NCBI GenBank assembly: GCA_964419225.1
Contig: CAYQPF010000085.1
Location: 1 to 21,807, forward strand
Reading direction: 5' to 3'
From: CAYQPF01 sp964419225
GTDB taxonomy: Bacteria; Cloacimonadota; Cloacimonadia; Cloacimonadales; CAYQPF01
Length of the DNA stretch: 21,807 nt
Position numbers and translations under genes: made by a program. Positions 1 to 6,843 of this stretch are shown here, one piece after another (the first letter of the stretch is position 1; each line of letters begins with the position of its first letter). The notes under the pieces are model-generated. The model did no database searches, was not told where the DNA came from, and worked only from the letters and a program-made list of their open reading frames with translations.

Positions 1-1203
1 GTGAAAGGATTTGATGTCCCATGTTTGGATACCATGTACATAGATAAACCGATACAGAGACATAATTTGATTCAAACCATATCCAGAGTGAACCGGAAAT
101 TTGAAGGAAAAAACAAAGGCTTAATTGTTGATTATATTGGTATTAAAAAACAGATGAATCTTGCTTTGGCAGAATACAGCAAAGGGGATAAAGACAATTT
201 TGAGGATATAGCTGAATCTTTGATAATCACGAGGAATCACTTAGACCTTTTAGCTAAACTGTTCCATAAATTCGACAGTACAAAGTATTTCAAAGGTACA
301 ACCCTCCAACAACTAAACACTCTCAATCTGGCTGCTGAGTTTATCCAACAGACAAAGGAAATAGAAACACGTTTTATGGATATGGTGAAACGCCTGAAAG
401 CTGCTTACGATATATGTGCAGGCAGTGAACAAATCTCACAGACAGAACGGGACTATATTCACTTCTTTCTAGCTGTAAGGTCGATCGTGTTTAAACTGAC
501 AAAGGGTACTGCTCCGGACATTGCTCAAATGAATGCCAAAGTTCGAGAAATGATCAAAGATGCTTTAATAAGTGACGGAGTGCAAGAAATATTCAAAATG
601 GGAGATGAGAAAGAAACTGAAATAGATTTATTTGATGAGGATTATTTAGCTAAGATTGATAAAATCAAACTTCCGAATACCAAGATCAAACTGTTGCAAC
701 AGCTTTTAGCGAAGGTTATAGGAGAGTTACGCAAAGTCAATAAGGTTAGGGGAATAGATTTCACGAGGAAAATGCAGTCCTTGGTGGCACGATATAATGA
801 AAGAGATGAAAGCGATGTGCTGAGAAGTGAAGTTTATGAAGAGATGGCAGAACAATTAACGAATCTGATTTGGGAAGCACATAAGGAATTTTCTGCAGGA
901 GATGCTCTGGGTATTGATTTTGAAGAAAAGGCATTTTATGATATCTTGAAAGATTTGTGTATCAAATACGATTTCACCTACCCCGAGGTCAGATTGATTG
1001 AGTTAGCAAAAGCAGTGAAAGAATTAGTTGATTCCCAAGCAAGATATCCGGATTGGAATAAAAGAGATGATATCAAGTCAGCTTTAAAGGTGGGATTGAT
1101 ATTGTTACTTGATGAATTTGGATATCCACCAGTAGAGCGGGATGAAGTGTATCAGGATATTTTTGAACAGGCAGAGAATTTTAAGAAATCAAGAGTCGGG
1201 TAA
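1..1203 (+). CDS. hsdR: Type I restriction enzyme R subunit (HsdR), C-terminal part
   Basis: HsdR is the ATP-dependent translocase/nuclease subunit of type I restriction systems. The frame is open from base 1, so the true start lies upstream and the GTG at base 1 is probably just an internal Val codon. Residues 3-17 (GFDVPCLDTMYIDKP) match the conserved end of the second helicase lobe (motif V region). Residues 25-32 (QTISRVNR) are motif VI with its arginine finger. The remaining ~360 residues are charged and helical, as in the HsdR C-terminal region that contacts the methylase. The nuclease domain and motifs I-IV are outside the window. No hsdM or hsdS is visible. A diverged copy of the last 45 codons recurs at 2330-2464. 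The family assignment is strong; whether the system is complete cannot be judged. Confidence 0.93.
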   Translation: MKGFDVPCLDTMYIDKPIQRHNLIQTISRVNRKFEGKNKGLIVDYIGIKKQMNLALAEYSKGDKDNFEDIAESLIITRNHLDLLAKLFHKFDSTKYFKGTTLQQLNTLNLAAEFIQQTKEIETRFMDMVKRLKAAYDICAGSEQISQTERDYIHFFLAVRSIVFKLTKGTAPDIAQMNAKVREMIKDALISDGVQEIFKMGDEKETEIDLFDEDYLAKIDKIKLPNTKIKLLQQLLAKVIGELRKVNKVRGIDFTRKMQSLVARYNERDESDVLRSEVYEEMAEQLTNLIWEAHKEFSAGDALGIDFEEKAFYDILKDLCIKYDFTYPEVRLIELAKAVKELVDSQARYPDWNKRDDIKSALKVGLILLLDEFGYPPVERDEVYQDIFEQAENFKKSRVG

Positions 1204-1242
1204 GAAAAACCTAAAACAATAAAAGTATTGGAGAATTAGATA

Positions 1243-1938
1243 ATGCAAAAATCAAATTTTAAGACCATTGCTCTAAACCACAATCCAAATCACAAGCAGT
1301 TTCAATGTTGCCCGGATCAATTTGTGGGAAATGTAAAGGTTACGGCAGATAAAACTGGATCACCTGCCCAAAATTTGAAAAAAGATGATTTCGCAGAAAG
1401 GATAGATTTAATTGACTATGAAAGACCAGACACTCCAATTGTGATATTGATTTTGGAAAGTCCACATTTTGAGGAGTATGCTGGGAACTCTTCCCCTCGC
1501 CCTGCTGCTGGAAAAAGCAAGGGAAAAACAGGTTACAATATTAGAAATTATTTCAGTACAGTTATTTCCTTACACTCCTTGCCACAAGTTATTGTGAATG
1601 TTGATTATCCACTTATTCTTTTTAATGCAATCCAATATCAATGTTCATTAGGAGTTACTACGAGTAAATATCGAAATCGAATGTTTCTCGAATGTTGGAA
1701 TTCTTTTGGCAGAAATGATTTAAAAAAAAGGTTAACTGAAATTTATGAACCAGGTGATATCATTATTAACGCTTGTACGAAAGGAGATGCCAAGCAGGAA
1801 ATTCGAAGAATGGTAAAGACGACCATTGATAAAATTACCGGTAAAACTGATTTTCAGGTATTCCATCCTAGTGATTGGATGCGAAAAATCAATATTGCTA
1901 AGTCAAAAGGACTTACTGCGAAGTTTGATTGGGTATAG
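1243..1938 (+). CDS. Hypothetical protein with uracil-DNA-glycosylase-like motif order
   Basis: Unrecognised 231-residue soluble protein 39 bases after hsdR, with a GGAG box about 10 bases before its ATG; probably in the same transcript. I see no firm family match. The order of short motifs resembles the UDG superfamily: a hydrophobic strand ending in ILESPH (70-75, the place of the GExPG-type motif), TGYNIRNYF (96-104, like the SG..LR..L helix), a strand with FNAIQ (127-131, like the N-rich motif), IIINACTKG (173-181) and FHPSDW (207-212, like the HPS motif). If right, it would be a base-excising or nucleotide-processing enzyme in a restriction island. Positions and motif similarity are seen; the family link is inference. 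It could equally be an unrelated alpha/beta protein. Confidence 0.75.
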   Translation: MQKSNFKTIALNHNPNHKQFQCCPDQFVGNVKVTADKTGSPAQNLKKDDFAERIDLIDYERPDTPIVILILESPHFEEYAGNSSPRPAAGKSKGKTGYNIRNYFSTVISLHSLPQVIVNVDYPLILFNAIQYQCSLGVTTSKYRNRMFLECWNSFGRNDLKKRLTEIYEPGDIIINACTKGDAKQEIRRMVKTTIDKITGKTDFQVFHPSDWMRKINIAKSKGLTAKFDWV

Positions 1939-2010
1939 CCTCCATAATAATTAATATCCTTCGGAACGCTTGACTCTTAATTAATAGGTCTTTGTTTGTT
2001 AAAAAGGAAT

Positions 2011-2040
2011 TTGACAAAAATATATAGTTGTTACACAAAT
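2011..2040 (+). promoter_or_regulatory. Weak promoter candidate before the small antitoxin-like ORF
   Basis: A perfect TTGACA at 2011-2016 is followed 18 bases later by ACAAAT (2035-2040), only three of six matches to the -10 consensus. It lies 50-80 bases before the ATG at 2092, which has its own Shine-Dalgarno (GTAGGAG, 2076-2082). No other signal supports it. Confidence 0.25.
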
Positions 2041-2091
2041 AATTAGAGAAAAGTGAAGTGATTATAAGATCACCGTAGGAGATAATTGATT

Positions 2092-2297
2092 ATGCAGACG
2101 AAGATTAATGAGGGATTTAAAGCTGTTGAGTTTATGAGGGAAGTCCGGGATGAAATTAGTAAAGACATTCAGAACTTTGATTATAAGCAGTAAAAGAGTA
2201 TTTTGAAAAAAGAAGACATAATGTGAGAGTTTTACCAGTTCAAAATCCTGAAAACGCCTTACTTAGTGGACAGTTTGCAGGCGTCAGGTGTCGGTAG
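2092..2297 (+). pseudogene. Frameshifted small antitoxin-like gene
   Basis: An ATG with a good Shine-Dalgarno (GTAGGAG, about 10 bases upstream) opens a 33-codon frame ending at 2193. Its translation contains FKAVEFMREVRDEISKDI, of the style of short antitoxins paired with PIN or RelE toxins (FxAVxxMRxxRDxIS). Directly after the stop, another frame continues from 2193 as KEYFEKRRHNVR and runs to a stop at 2295-2297. Restoring one base near 2191 would join the two into about 68 residues. I therefore read it as a gene broken by a single-base deletion. No toxin frame follows. The last ~20 residues may be unrelated DNA brought in at a recombination junction. The antitoxin assignment comes from remembered family style and is weak; the frameshift is an inference from continuity. 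Confidence 0.4.
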
Positions 2298-2311
2298 TAT
2301 AAGCCACAGGA

Positions 2312-2464
2312 ATGATTTGTGAAAAATATGATATCAAGTCCGCTTTGAAGGTAGGATTGATCTTATTGCTTGATGAATTTGGGTATCCACCTGTAGAGCG
2401 TGATGAAGTATATCAGGATATCTCTGAGCAGGCGGAGAATTTTAAGAAGTCGAGAGTTTGGTAA
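2312..2464 (+). pseudogene. Remnant: second copy of the HsdR C-terminus
   Basis: Codons from 2330 to 2464 align without gaps to 1069-1203, the last 45 codons of hsdR including the stop. I count 18 differences in 135 bases; 16 are silent third-position changes and two change residues (F to S and final G to W). This pattern means the fragment comes from a related hsdR gene that was under protein-level selection, not from a recent local duplication. Six codons just before it (2312-2329, MICEKY) weakly resemble LCIKY at residues 319-323 of HsdR, which would fit an in-frame internal deletion joined at a shared GAT codon. No Shine-Dalgarno supports expression as a 50-residue peptide. It is best read as the tail of a lost or replaced type I locus. 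Confidence 0.85.
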
Positions 2465-2508
2465 CTCGGACACTTGTTTATGGATAATCCATTGTATCTT
2501 TTTGGGGA

Positions 2509-2537
2509 GCAGCTTTTTCCCTTGACTATTAAGCTGC
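2509..2537. repeat. Inverted repeat GCAGCTT/AAGCTGC
   Basis: Seven-base perfect arms (2509-2515 and 2531-2537) flank 15 bases between the hsdR remnant and the grpB-like gene. There is no T-run after either arm, so it is not a standard intrinsic terminator. A 10-base direct repeat TTAGAAATCT follows at 2541-2550 and 2569-2578. Function unknown; chance is possible. Confidence 0.3.
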
Positions 2538-2600
2538 ACTTTAGAAATCTTTAGTTAATCTGGATATGTTAGAAATCTGATTTAGGATCAGGGAGTTAAA

Positions 2601-3110
2601 ATGATTGGTTTATCTCAGGATGTGGTTAAACTTGTACCGTATCATGCAGAATGGAAGGATCTCTACAAAGAGGAAGAAATTCTATTAAAAGGCACTTTAG
2701 GTTCTCTTATTCTGGCAATTGAGCACATCGGCAGTACTGCTGTGCCGGGCATGCAGGCCAAACCTATCATCGATATCGCCATCGGTTTGACTGATTTAAA
2801 ATTGCTTGCAAAGATTCAACCACTTATTAGTTCCCTGGGATATGAAGAAAAAATTCAACACAGCACAGCGACCCGTAAACTCTTCACTAAAGGTCCGGAG
2901 CATCATAGGACCCACCATATTCACTTCGTATTATATCAAAGTGAAGAATGGAATAACTTTATTTACTTTCGGGAAGCTTTAACAAATAATAATGCTTTGA
3001 AAGAAGCTTATATCGCTCTTAAGACAGATCTTGCTGCTATTTATGCTGATAATCGTCCAAAATATACAGAAGCTAAGGATAAATTTATTCAAACTGCTTT
3101 AAAGGAGTAA
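2601..3110 (+). CDS. GrpB/UPF0157 family protein (nucleotidyltransferase-like)
   Basis: The 169-residue length and the signature EHIGSTAVPG (41-50) followed by AKPIIDI (53-59) are typical of the GrpB/UPF0157 family, which has a minimal nucleotidyltransferase fold. GST and the following Asp are the expected active-site motif of that fold. The start YHAEWKDLYKEE (residues 14-25) is the usual family opening. A histidine-rich stretch HHRTHHIHF is also a family hallmark. The natural substrate is unknown; members are often fused or next to metabolic enzymes. It has a Shine-Dalgarno (AGGGAG) before ATG. First gene of a tight + strand set: the tautomerase gene starts two bases after its stop. Confidence 0.9.
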   Translation: MIGLSQDVVKLVPYHAEWKDLYKEEEILLKGTLGSLILAIEHIGSTAVPGMQAKPIIDIAIGLTDLKLLAKIQPLISSLGYEEKIQHSTATRKLFTKGPEHHRTHHIHFVLYQSEEWNNFIYFREALTNNNALKEAYIALKTDLAAIYADNRPKYTEAKDKFIQTALKE

Positions 3111-3112
3111 AA

Positions 3113-3313
3113 ATGCCTGTAATCACAATAGAAATGGGGAAACTTTCCCTGGATCAGAAGAAACAAATGATTGAAAAATTCACCGAAGTAGCCTTTGAAA
3201 TCACCCATATCAGGAAAGAGAGTTTCATCGTCCTGATCAAGGAATCAGAGGATGATAATATTGGAGTCGGCGGAGAATCACTCACAGATTTGAAGAAGAA
3301 ACTATCATCTTGA
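3113..3313 (+). CDS. 4-oxalocrotonate tautomerase family protein
   Basis: Short 66-residue protein starting MPVITIEMGKLSLDQK. After removal of Met, Pro at the N-terminus is the general base of 4-oxalocrotonate tautomerases. The beta-alpha-beta length (~62-70 residues), the helix after residue 12 and the second strand with KESFIVLIKE fit the small oligomeric tautomerases. The substrate cannot be told. The usual Arg11 position holds a Leu/Ser stretch, so activity may differ from xylH-type enzymes. The Shine-Dalgarno AAGGAG overlaps the end of the preceding gene, so translation is probably coupled. The next gene starts one base after its stop. Confidence 0.88.
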   Translation: MPVITIEMGKLSLDQKKQMIEKFTEVAFEITHIRKESFIVLIKESEDDNIGVGGESLTDLKKKLSS

Positions 3314-3314
3314 A

Positions 3315-3734
3315 ATGAAATACAAATTTCTGCAAAGGCTTCTATATAGAATCCGCAAGCTGATTAATCCAGGAAATATCAAAATTGAAGGCAATTGCAG
3401 TCAATGCGGAGTATGTTGCAGAAATGTCATACTCTACATCGATGAGCATATTATCAGCACAGAAGAGGAATTTACAGAATTAAAAACAATCAACCCCCAA
3501 TATGAAATGTTCAGTCCTGCCTCTCATAATGAAGAAGGAGAGCTTGTTTTCATCTGCCGTTATATTCAGGAGGATAACACCTGCTATATTTACAGCCACA
3601 GACCTAAGTTCTGCAAAGATTATCCCCATCGCTACATGTTCTTATATGGTGGAGGCCTCTATCCGGAATGCGGTTATATTAAAAAACCTTCAATTACATT
3701 TAAGGATATTTATGAATTACAGAAGAAAAGTTAA
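3315..3734 (+). CDS. YkgJ-family cysteine-cluster protein
   Basis: Residues 28-35 (CSQCGVCC) are the CxxCxxCC cluster of the YkgJ/UPF0153 family, thought to bind zinc or iron. Four more Cys follow at 81, 90, 100 and 119, including FICRYI...NTCYIY and RPKFCKDYP, which is the typical family spacing. This gives eight potential metal ligands. Biochemical role is unknown in the family; Fe-S or Zn chelation is an annotation-level inference. The N-terminal ~20 residues are basic and hydrophobic but not a clear signal peptide. It overlaps the start of dacB by 23 bases, so all four genes 2601-5142 look co-transcribed. Confidence 0.88.
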   Translation: MKYKFLQRLLYRIRKLINPGNIKIEGNCSQCGVCCRNVILYIDEHIISTEEEFTELKTINPQYEMFSPASHNEEGELVFICRYIQEDNTCYIYSHRPKFCKDYPHRYMFLYGGGLYPECGYIKKPSITFKDIYELQKKS

Positions 3735-5142
3735 TCTGTTTCTTTTTCTTTTATTACTAATCCTTTCAGCCTGTACACAGAACAAAGTCCATTATTTCCC
3801 CAGGGCTTCCGAAAAAATGGTTGCCAAAGATAAACTTGCCCAGGCTCAGATTGCTATTCTGGTTACAAGTCCGGATCTGAAACAAACTATCATGTCACAA
3901 AACAGTGAAAAATTACTGATGCCGGCTTCCACTTTAAAGCTATTTACCACGTTTACTGCTTTACATAAATATGGTCCTGATTACAAATTCTTCTCTGAAT
4001 TATCTGTTATAGGAGAAATTAAGAACAAAACTCTGAAAGGTGATCTCATCTTTACTCCCAGGGGTAATCCGGGATTTTCCTCTAACTTCTCCAAAACAAG
4101 ACCGGATTCCATACTAATTGCTTTTGCAGACAGCCTAAAATCAATCGGGATTAACACTATAGAAGGTGATTTCATCTTGAACAAAGAGAGTTTTCAATTC
4201 ACACCCTCCGGTGAAGGTTGGTGCTGGGACGATTTGGATTATGATTTCTCTGCACCCAGAAGCAGATTTGTCTTCAATGATAATTGCCAGGACTATTATT
4301 TCTTGAAAGGAAATATCTCCAGTGATTCACTGAAATATGTTGTTTTCCCGGTATTTGGAGATTCTCTCCAAATTATTACCCAGTCCGTTTATGATTCCAC
4401 GACCAGTTATCCCTATCTTTTCAGAAATCCGGATACAGACAGTCTGCAAATCATTACATTTCCCAAAAACACTCAGAAGGATTACAAAAGAAGAATTGCC
4501 ATACGAAACCCTGACCAGTATTGGATGCAATACTTTGCCAGTATTCTTCTCACCAAAGGAATCATCCTCAAAGGGAATATTTTGATTCGTAATACTGTTT
4601 CCTTTAAACCCGCCTTCTCTTTCAAATTCTCCTCTCCTAAACTCAGTGAAATTATCCAAGTGACAAACAAAAGAAGCTATAATCTCTATGCAGAACAACT
4701 GTTGGGTCTATTGGGTAAAAATGATGCTGAAGCATTTCAAACTATGCGGAAAGAGCTAACCTGTCTGAATACTAATCCTGATTCCTTTTGGGGAGTCGAT
4801 GGCTCAGGACAATCACGCTATAACCTTACTACGGCTAAAGAGTTAAACAAATTATTGTCTGAAATATACTTTGATAGTAATTATCAGGAATTTAAGAAAT
4901 CATTACCGATTGCAGGGGTTGATGGGACTATTAAAGCAAGATTCAAAGATTCATCAATAAAAGGCAAACTGTATGCCAAGACAGGTTCCCAAAGATTTGT
5001 CAATAATCTGAGCGGTTATCTGGAAACAAAATCTGGAAAAACTCTTTTGATTACATTCTTATGCAATAATTACGGGAAAGAAAAACAAGCAGTTCTCGAT
5101 ATGCAAAAGAATCTTCTGGAATATCTTTACGAAAATTATTGA
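3712..5142 (+). CDS. dacB: D-alanyl-D-alanine carboxypeptidase/endopeptidase PBP4, lipoprotein
   Basis: 476 residues. All three penicillin-binding motifs are present: SxxK at S73-T-L-K76, SxN at S322-Y-N324 and KTG at K423-T-G425. The long insertion between the first and second motif is typical of class C, PBP4/DacB. These enzymes trim or cleave peptidoglycan cross-links in the periplasm. Residues 1-21 (basic MNYRRK, a Leu-rich core, then LSAC) are a lipoprotein signal with Cys21 as the acylated residue; the next residue is Thr, so outer-membrane sorting is plausible. I chose the ATG at 3712 because it opens this signal peptide. A longer frame extends upstream to 3502 but lies inside the Cys-cluster gene and gives non-homologous residues. 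The gene overlaps its neighbour by 23 bases and ends the + strand operon; I see no terminator directly after it. Confidence 0.93.
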   Translation: MNYRRKVNLFLFLLLLILSACTQNKVHYFPRASEKMVAKDKLAQAQIAILVTSPDLKQTIMSQNSEKLLMPASTLKLFTTFTALHKYGPDYKFFSELSVIGEIKNKTLKGDLIFTPRGNPGFSSNFSKTRPDSILIAFADSLKSIGINTIEGDFILNKESFQFTPSGEGWCWDDLDYDFSAPRSRFVFNDNCQDYYFLKGNISSDSLKYVVFPVFGDSLQIITQSVYDSTTSYPYLFRNPDTDSLQIITFPKNTQKDYKRRIAIRNPDQYWMQYFASILLTKGIILKGNILIRNTVSFKPAFSFKFSSPKLSEIIQVTNKRSYNLYAEQLLGLLGKNDAEAFQTMRKELTCLNTNPDSFWGVDGSGQSRYNLTTAKELNKLLSEIYFDSNYQEFKKSLPIAGVDGTIKARFKDSSIKGKLYAKTGSQRFVNNLSGYLETKSGKTLLITFLCNNYGKEKQAVLDMQKNLLEYLYENY

Positions 5143-5349
5143 TTAAACAAAATGAAATGAAGAGACACTTAATAGAACGCGGATTAACACTGAAAACGCA
5201 GATAGACACGGGTTCAAGAGTATTTGTTCCAGAATAAATTGAGAGAGTTTTAACCCGATCTGTGCATTATAATTCGGATTAAAGTATCGCAGGCATAAGG
5301 TATATTGGGCTAAAGCCCAGAGAGAGGGTGGGTTTAATTTATTTTTTTA

Positions 5350-5367
5350 CCCGGCATAAATGCCGGG
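5350..5367. repeat. Palindrome CCCGGCA-TAAA-TGCCGGG
   Basis: A perfect seven-base stem with a four-base loop. A run of seven T lies just before it on the + strand, not after it, so it does not read as an intrinsic terminator on either strand. A REP-like element is the best description. Confidence 0.7.
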
Positions 5368-5480
5368 CCTATTGATGAAAAATGGCGTTTTCCGTTTAAT
5401 CCTCAATCCTGCTAACTAAATCCTTTCTCGAACCTAACCTCTAACACCAAAATCTACATTTCAACCCTATCCTAAATCCT

Positions 5481-5515
5481 TTCCCTTATAAAAAGGGAAG
5501 GGTCGGGGATGGGTT
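5481..5515. repeat. REP-like element, stem TTCCCTT/AAGGGAA with conserved tail
   Basis: A seven-base perfect stem (5481-5487 and 5493-5499, loop ATAAA) is followed by GGGTCGGGGATGGGTT. The arrangement of stem plus G-rich tail matches the element at 17772-17820 on the opposite strand (tail GACGGGGTGGTTT), so the two look like members of one dispersed family. Confidence 0.65.
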
Positions 5516-5546
5516 GTTTTTCTCTAATTGTTTCTGCATTGCTCTT

Positions 5547-5566
5547 GGACAAATGATTATTTGTCC
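5547..5566. repeat. Palindrome GGACAAAT-GATT-ATTTGTCC
   Basis: A perfect eight-base stem with a four-base loop, about 25 bases beyond the stop of the minus-strand pyrimidine-dimer glycosylase gene. It could weaken transcription from that side, but no T-run follows. The half-site ATTTGTCC resembles the repeats at 20707-20894 (GTTTGTC); this may be chance. Confidence 0.6.
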
Positions 5567-5588
5567 CTACGATTTACGATTCTCTCTC

Positions 5589-6038
5589 CTAACTCTTAAC
5601 ACCAAACCTTCTCTCCCAATCCGCGATTACACCCGATACAACTTCAAACAGCGGATGCGGTTCAATCTCTTTAAGATCCTTATACAAAGCCCATCTCTGC
5701 GAATCACGCTGCTTCAATTTCAAGAGTAAATGCTGCAATTCGTATTGTATCTGCTGATCCGTTACCTGAATTTTATTGGGAGAAGAGTTGAAATCATAAG
5801 TAAATTTAGTCTGGTCAAAATGATAGTTTCTGTTGATACTTTCTTCAAATAATTTCCATAAATAATAGTTAATCGCCTGTAGTGGATCTGGATGGTTTCT
5901 AAATCTTATCAATTGCGGATGTGCTTTGTAGCCTATTGTATTACATTCTAAGACCTTTTTGGCAAGTAAAGCTTCCCGCCATGCTGCCAGTAATCCTTTT
6001 GTATCAAGATACTTGGGATGCAGACTCCATAATCTCAT
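5589..6038 (-). CDS. Pyrimidine-dimer DNA glycosylase (DenV/Pyr_excise family)
   Basis: 149 residues, close to the ~140 of T4 endonuclease V. The opening MRLWSLHPKYLDTKGL followed by AAWREALLAKKVL is the hallmark of the bacterial branch of this family. WRE (20-22) supplies the glutamate corresponding to T4 Glu23, which drives the beta-elimination step. GYKAHPQLIRF (37-47) and the NYHFD segment are also family motifs. The protein would cut the glycosidic bond at UV-induced dimers, or act on other lesions, and nick the abasic site. The N-terminal amine is the nucleophile in T4 (Thr2); here residue 2 is Arg, as I remember for this branch. Its start overlaps the stop of the GNAT gene (ATGA), so translation is coupled. 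Confidence 0.88.
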   Translation of the reverse strand: MRLWSLHPKYLDTKGLLAAWREALLAKKVLECNTIGYKAHPQLIRFRNHPDPLQAINYYLWKLFEESINRNYHFDQTKFTYDFNSSPNKIQVTDQQIQYELQHLLLKLKQRDSQRWALYKDLKEIEPHPLFEVVSGVIADWERRFGVKS

Positions 6039-6835
6039 CCTTCATACCGGAAAACGATCACATTCGGTTTGTACGGTCTCTCCCAAAACTTATACCCTGC
6101 CTCTCTGAACTTAGGTAAATATTTTAACCAAATTCCTGGCACTATCAAATCCACAGGACCCCGTTTGTCTGATAAATACTGTAAACACGGCACCAAAGAG
6201 CTGAAACATTCATTTGGAGGTGTCAGTAAAGTTGCAGTTTTCTCTTCCCCAGATACAAAAAAATAGTTATTCAGAGATACATAAATCTGCCCACGTTTTT
6301 TCAACCATTCTTCAGTTTCACTACAATTTTGGACAAATTTCCAGCCCGTAGGAATATACTGCTTATAAACTGCAAATAAGTCATAATTAAAGGGTACTTT
6401 CTCAGGAATTATCTTTGTTCTGGTACGCTTTGCTGATAATAATATAAAATCTTCAACAGGCTTAAACCCAACTTTAGCAGTAATATGTAAACTCTCCACA
6501 TTCTTATAATATGTGGAAAATTCAATATTATTAATCAAGCCATTCTTCTTTTCTTCCAATAATAATTTTAGAAAAAACCTATTTAGTTCTTTGCCTATTC
6601 CTTTACCCTGATAATCAGGATGTACCCTTAAGCCTTCTAACCAGGCAACTTTTCCCGGCAAATATGAGACATTCCCCATTCCGACAATTTTCCTATCCTG
6701 GATAGCTACATAGAAATTGTCTTTTTCTATCCAATCCCCTATCACAATCGGAATATAATCATCCCCATCCCAAATCAAACTTGAAATGGCCAGGATCACA
6801 GGTATATCTTGCTTGTTTGCTTTTCTAATTCTCAT
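6035..6835 (-). CDS. GNAT-family N-acetyltransferase with extra C-terminal domain
   Basis: The N-terminal ~140 residues are a GNAT domain: MRIRKANKQDIPVIL opening, WLEGLRVHPDYQGKGIGKEL (66-83) with the acetyl-CoA loop QGKGIG (76-81), and the later VESLHITAKVGFKPV segment. The remaining ~125 residues form a second domain, possibly a degenerate GNAT-like fold or substrate-binding part. Target unknown. I chose ATG at 6835 because GAGG sits six bases before it; a TTG four codons upstream (6847) overlaps the preceding stop and has no better signal. It lies between the FG-GAP gene and the dimer glycosylase, overlapping the latter by four bases. Confidence 0.87.
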   Translation of the reverse strand: MRIRKANKQDIPVILAISSLIWDGDDYIPIVIGDWIEKDNFYVAIQDRKIVGMGNVSYLPGKVAWLEGLRVHPDYQGKGIGKELNRFFLKLLLEEKKNGLINNIEFSTYYKNVESLHITAKVGFKPVEDFILLSAKRTRTKIIPEKVPFNYDLFAVYKQYIPTGWKFVQNCSETEEWLKKRGQIYVSLNNYFFVSGEEKTATLLTPPNECFSSLVPCLQYLSDKRGPVDLIVPGIWLKYLPKFREAGYKFWERPYKPNVIVFRYEG

Positions 6836-6843
6836 AACAAACC

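Larger units (their letters stand above)
5143..5588. other. Non-coding region between convergent operons, rich in palindromes
   Basis: No credible gene in 446 bases. It holds four separate palindromes: GGGCTAAAGCCC (5307-5318) and three listed separately. It also has C/A-rich degenerate repeats of roughly seven bases (about 5399-5465 and 5570-5612, with units such as AACCTAA, AACTCTT and ACGATTT). A stretch near 5178-5205 (ACGCGGATTAACACTG) resembles intergenic DNA I remember from many environmental genomes. None of the hairpins has a following T-run in either direction, so where the two operons terminate is not clear. Confidence 0.7.

Noticed and set aside
2279..2292. 14-base match AGGCGTCAGGTGTC with 17857-17870 (opposite strand)
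   Set aside because: About one or two 14-base matches are expected by chance in a window of this size when both strands are compared, and the flanks do not agree.
3502..3711. Upstream extension of the PBP4 frame
   Set aside because: It would add 70 residues read from within the Cys-cluster gene and hide the lipoprotein signal peptide; the ATG at 3712 is the natural start.
5350..5367. Intrinsic terminator for dacB
   Set aside because: The stem is strong but the T-run precedes it on the + strand and only A residues follow it on the minus strand.
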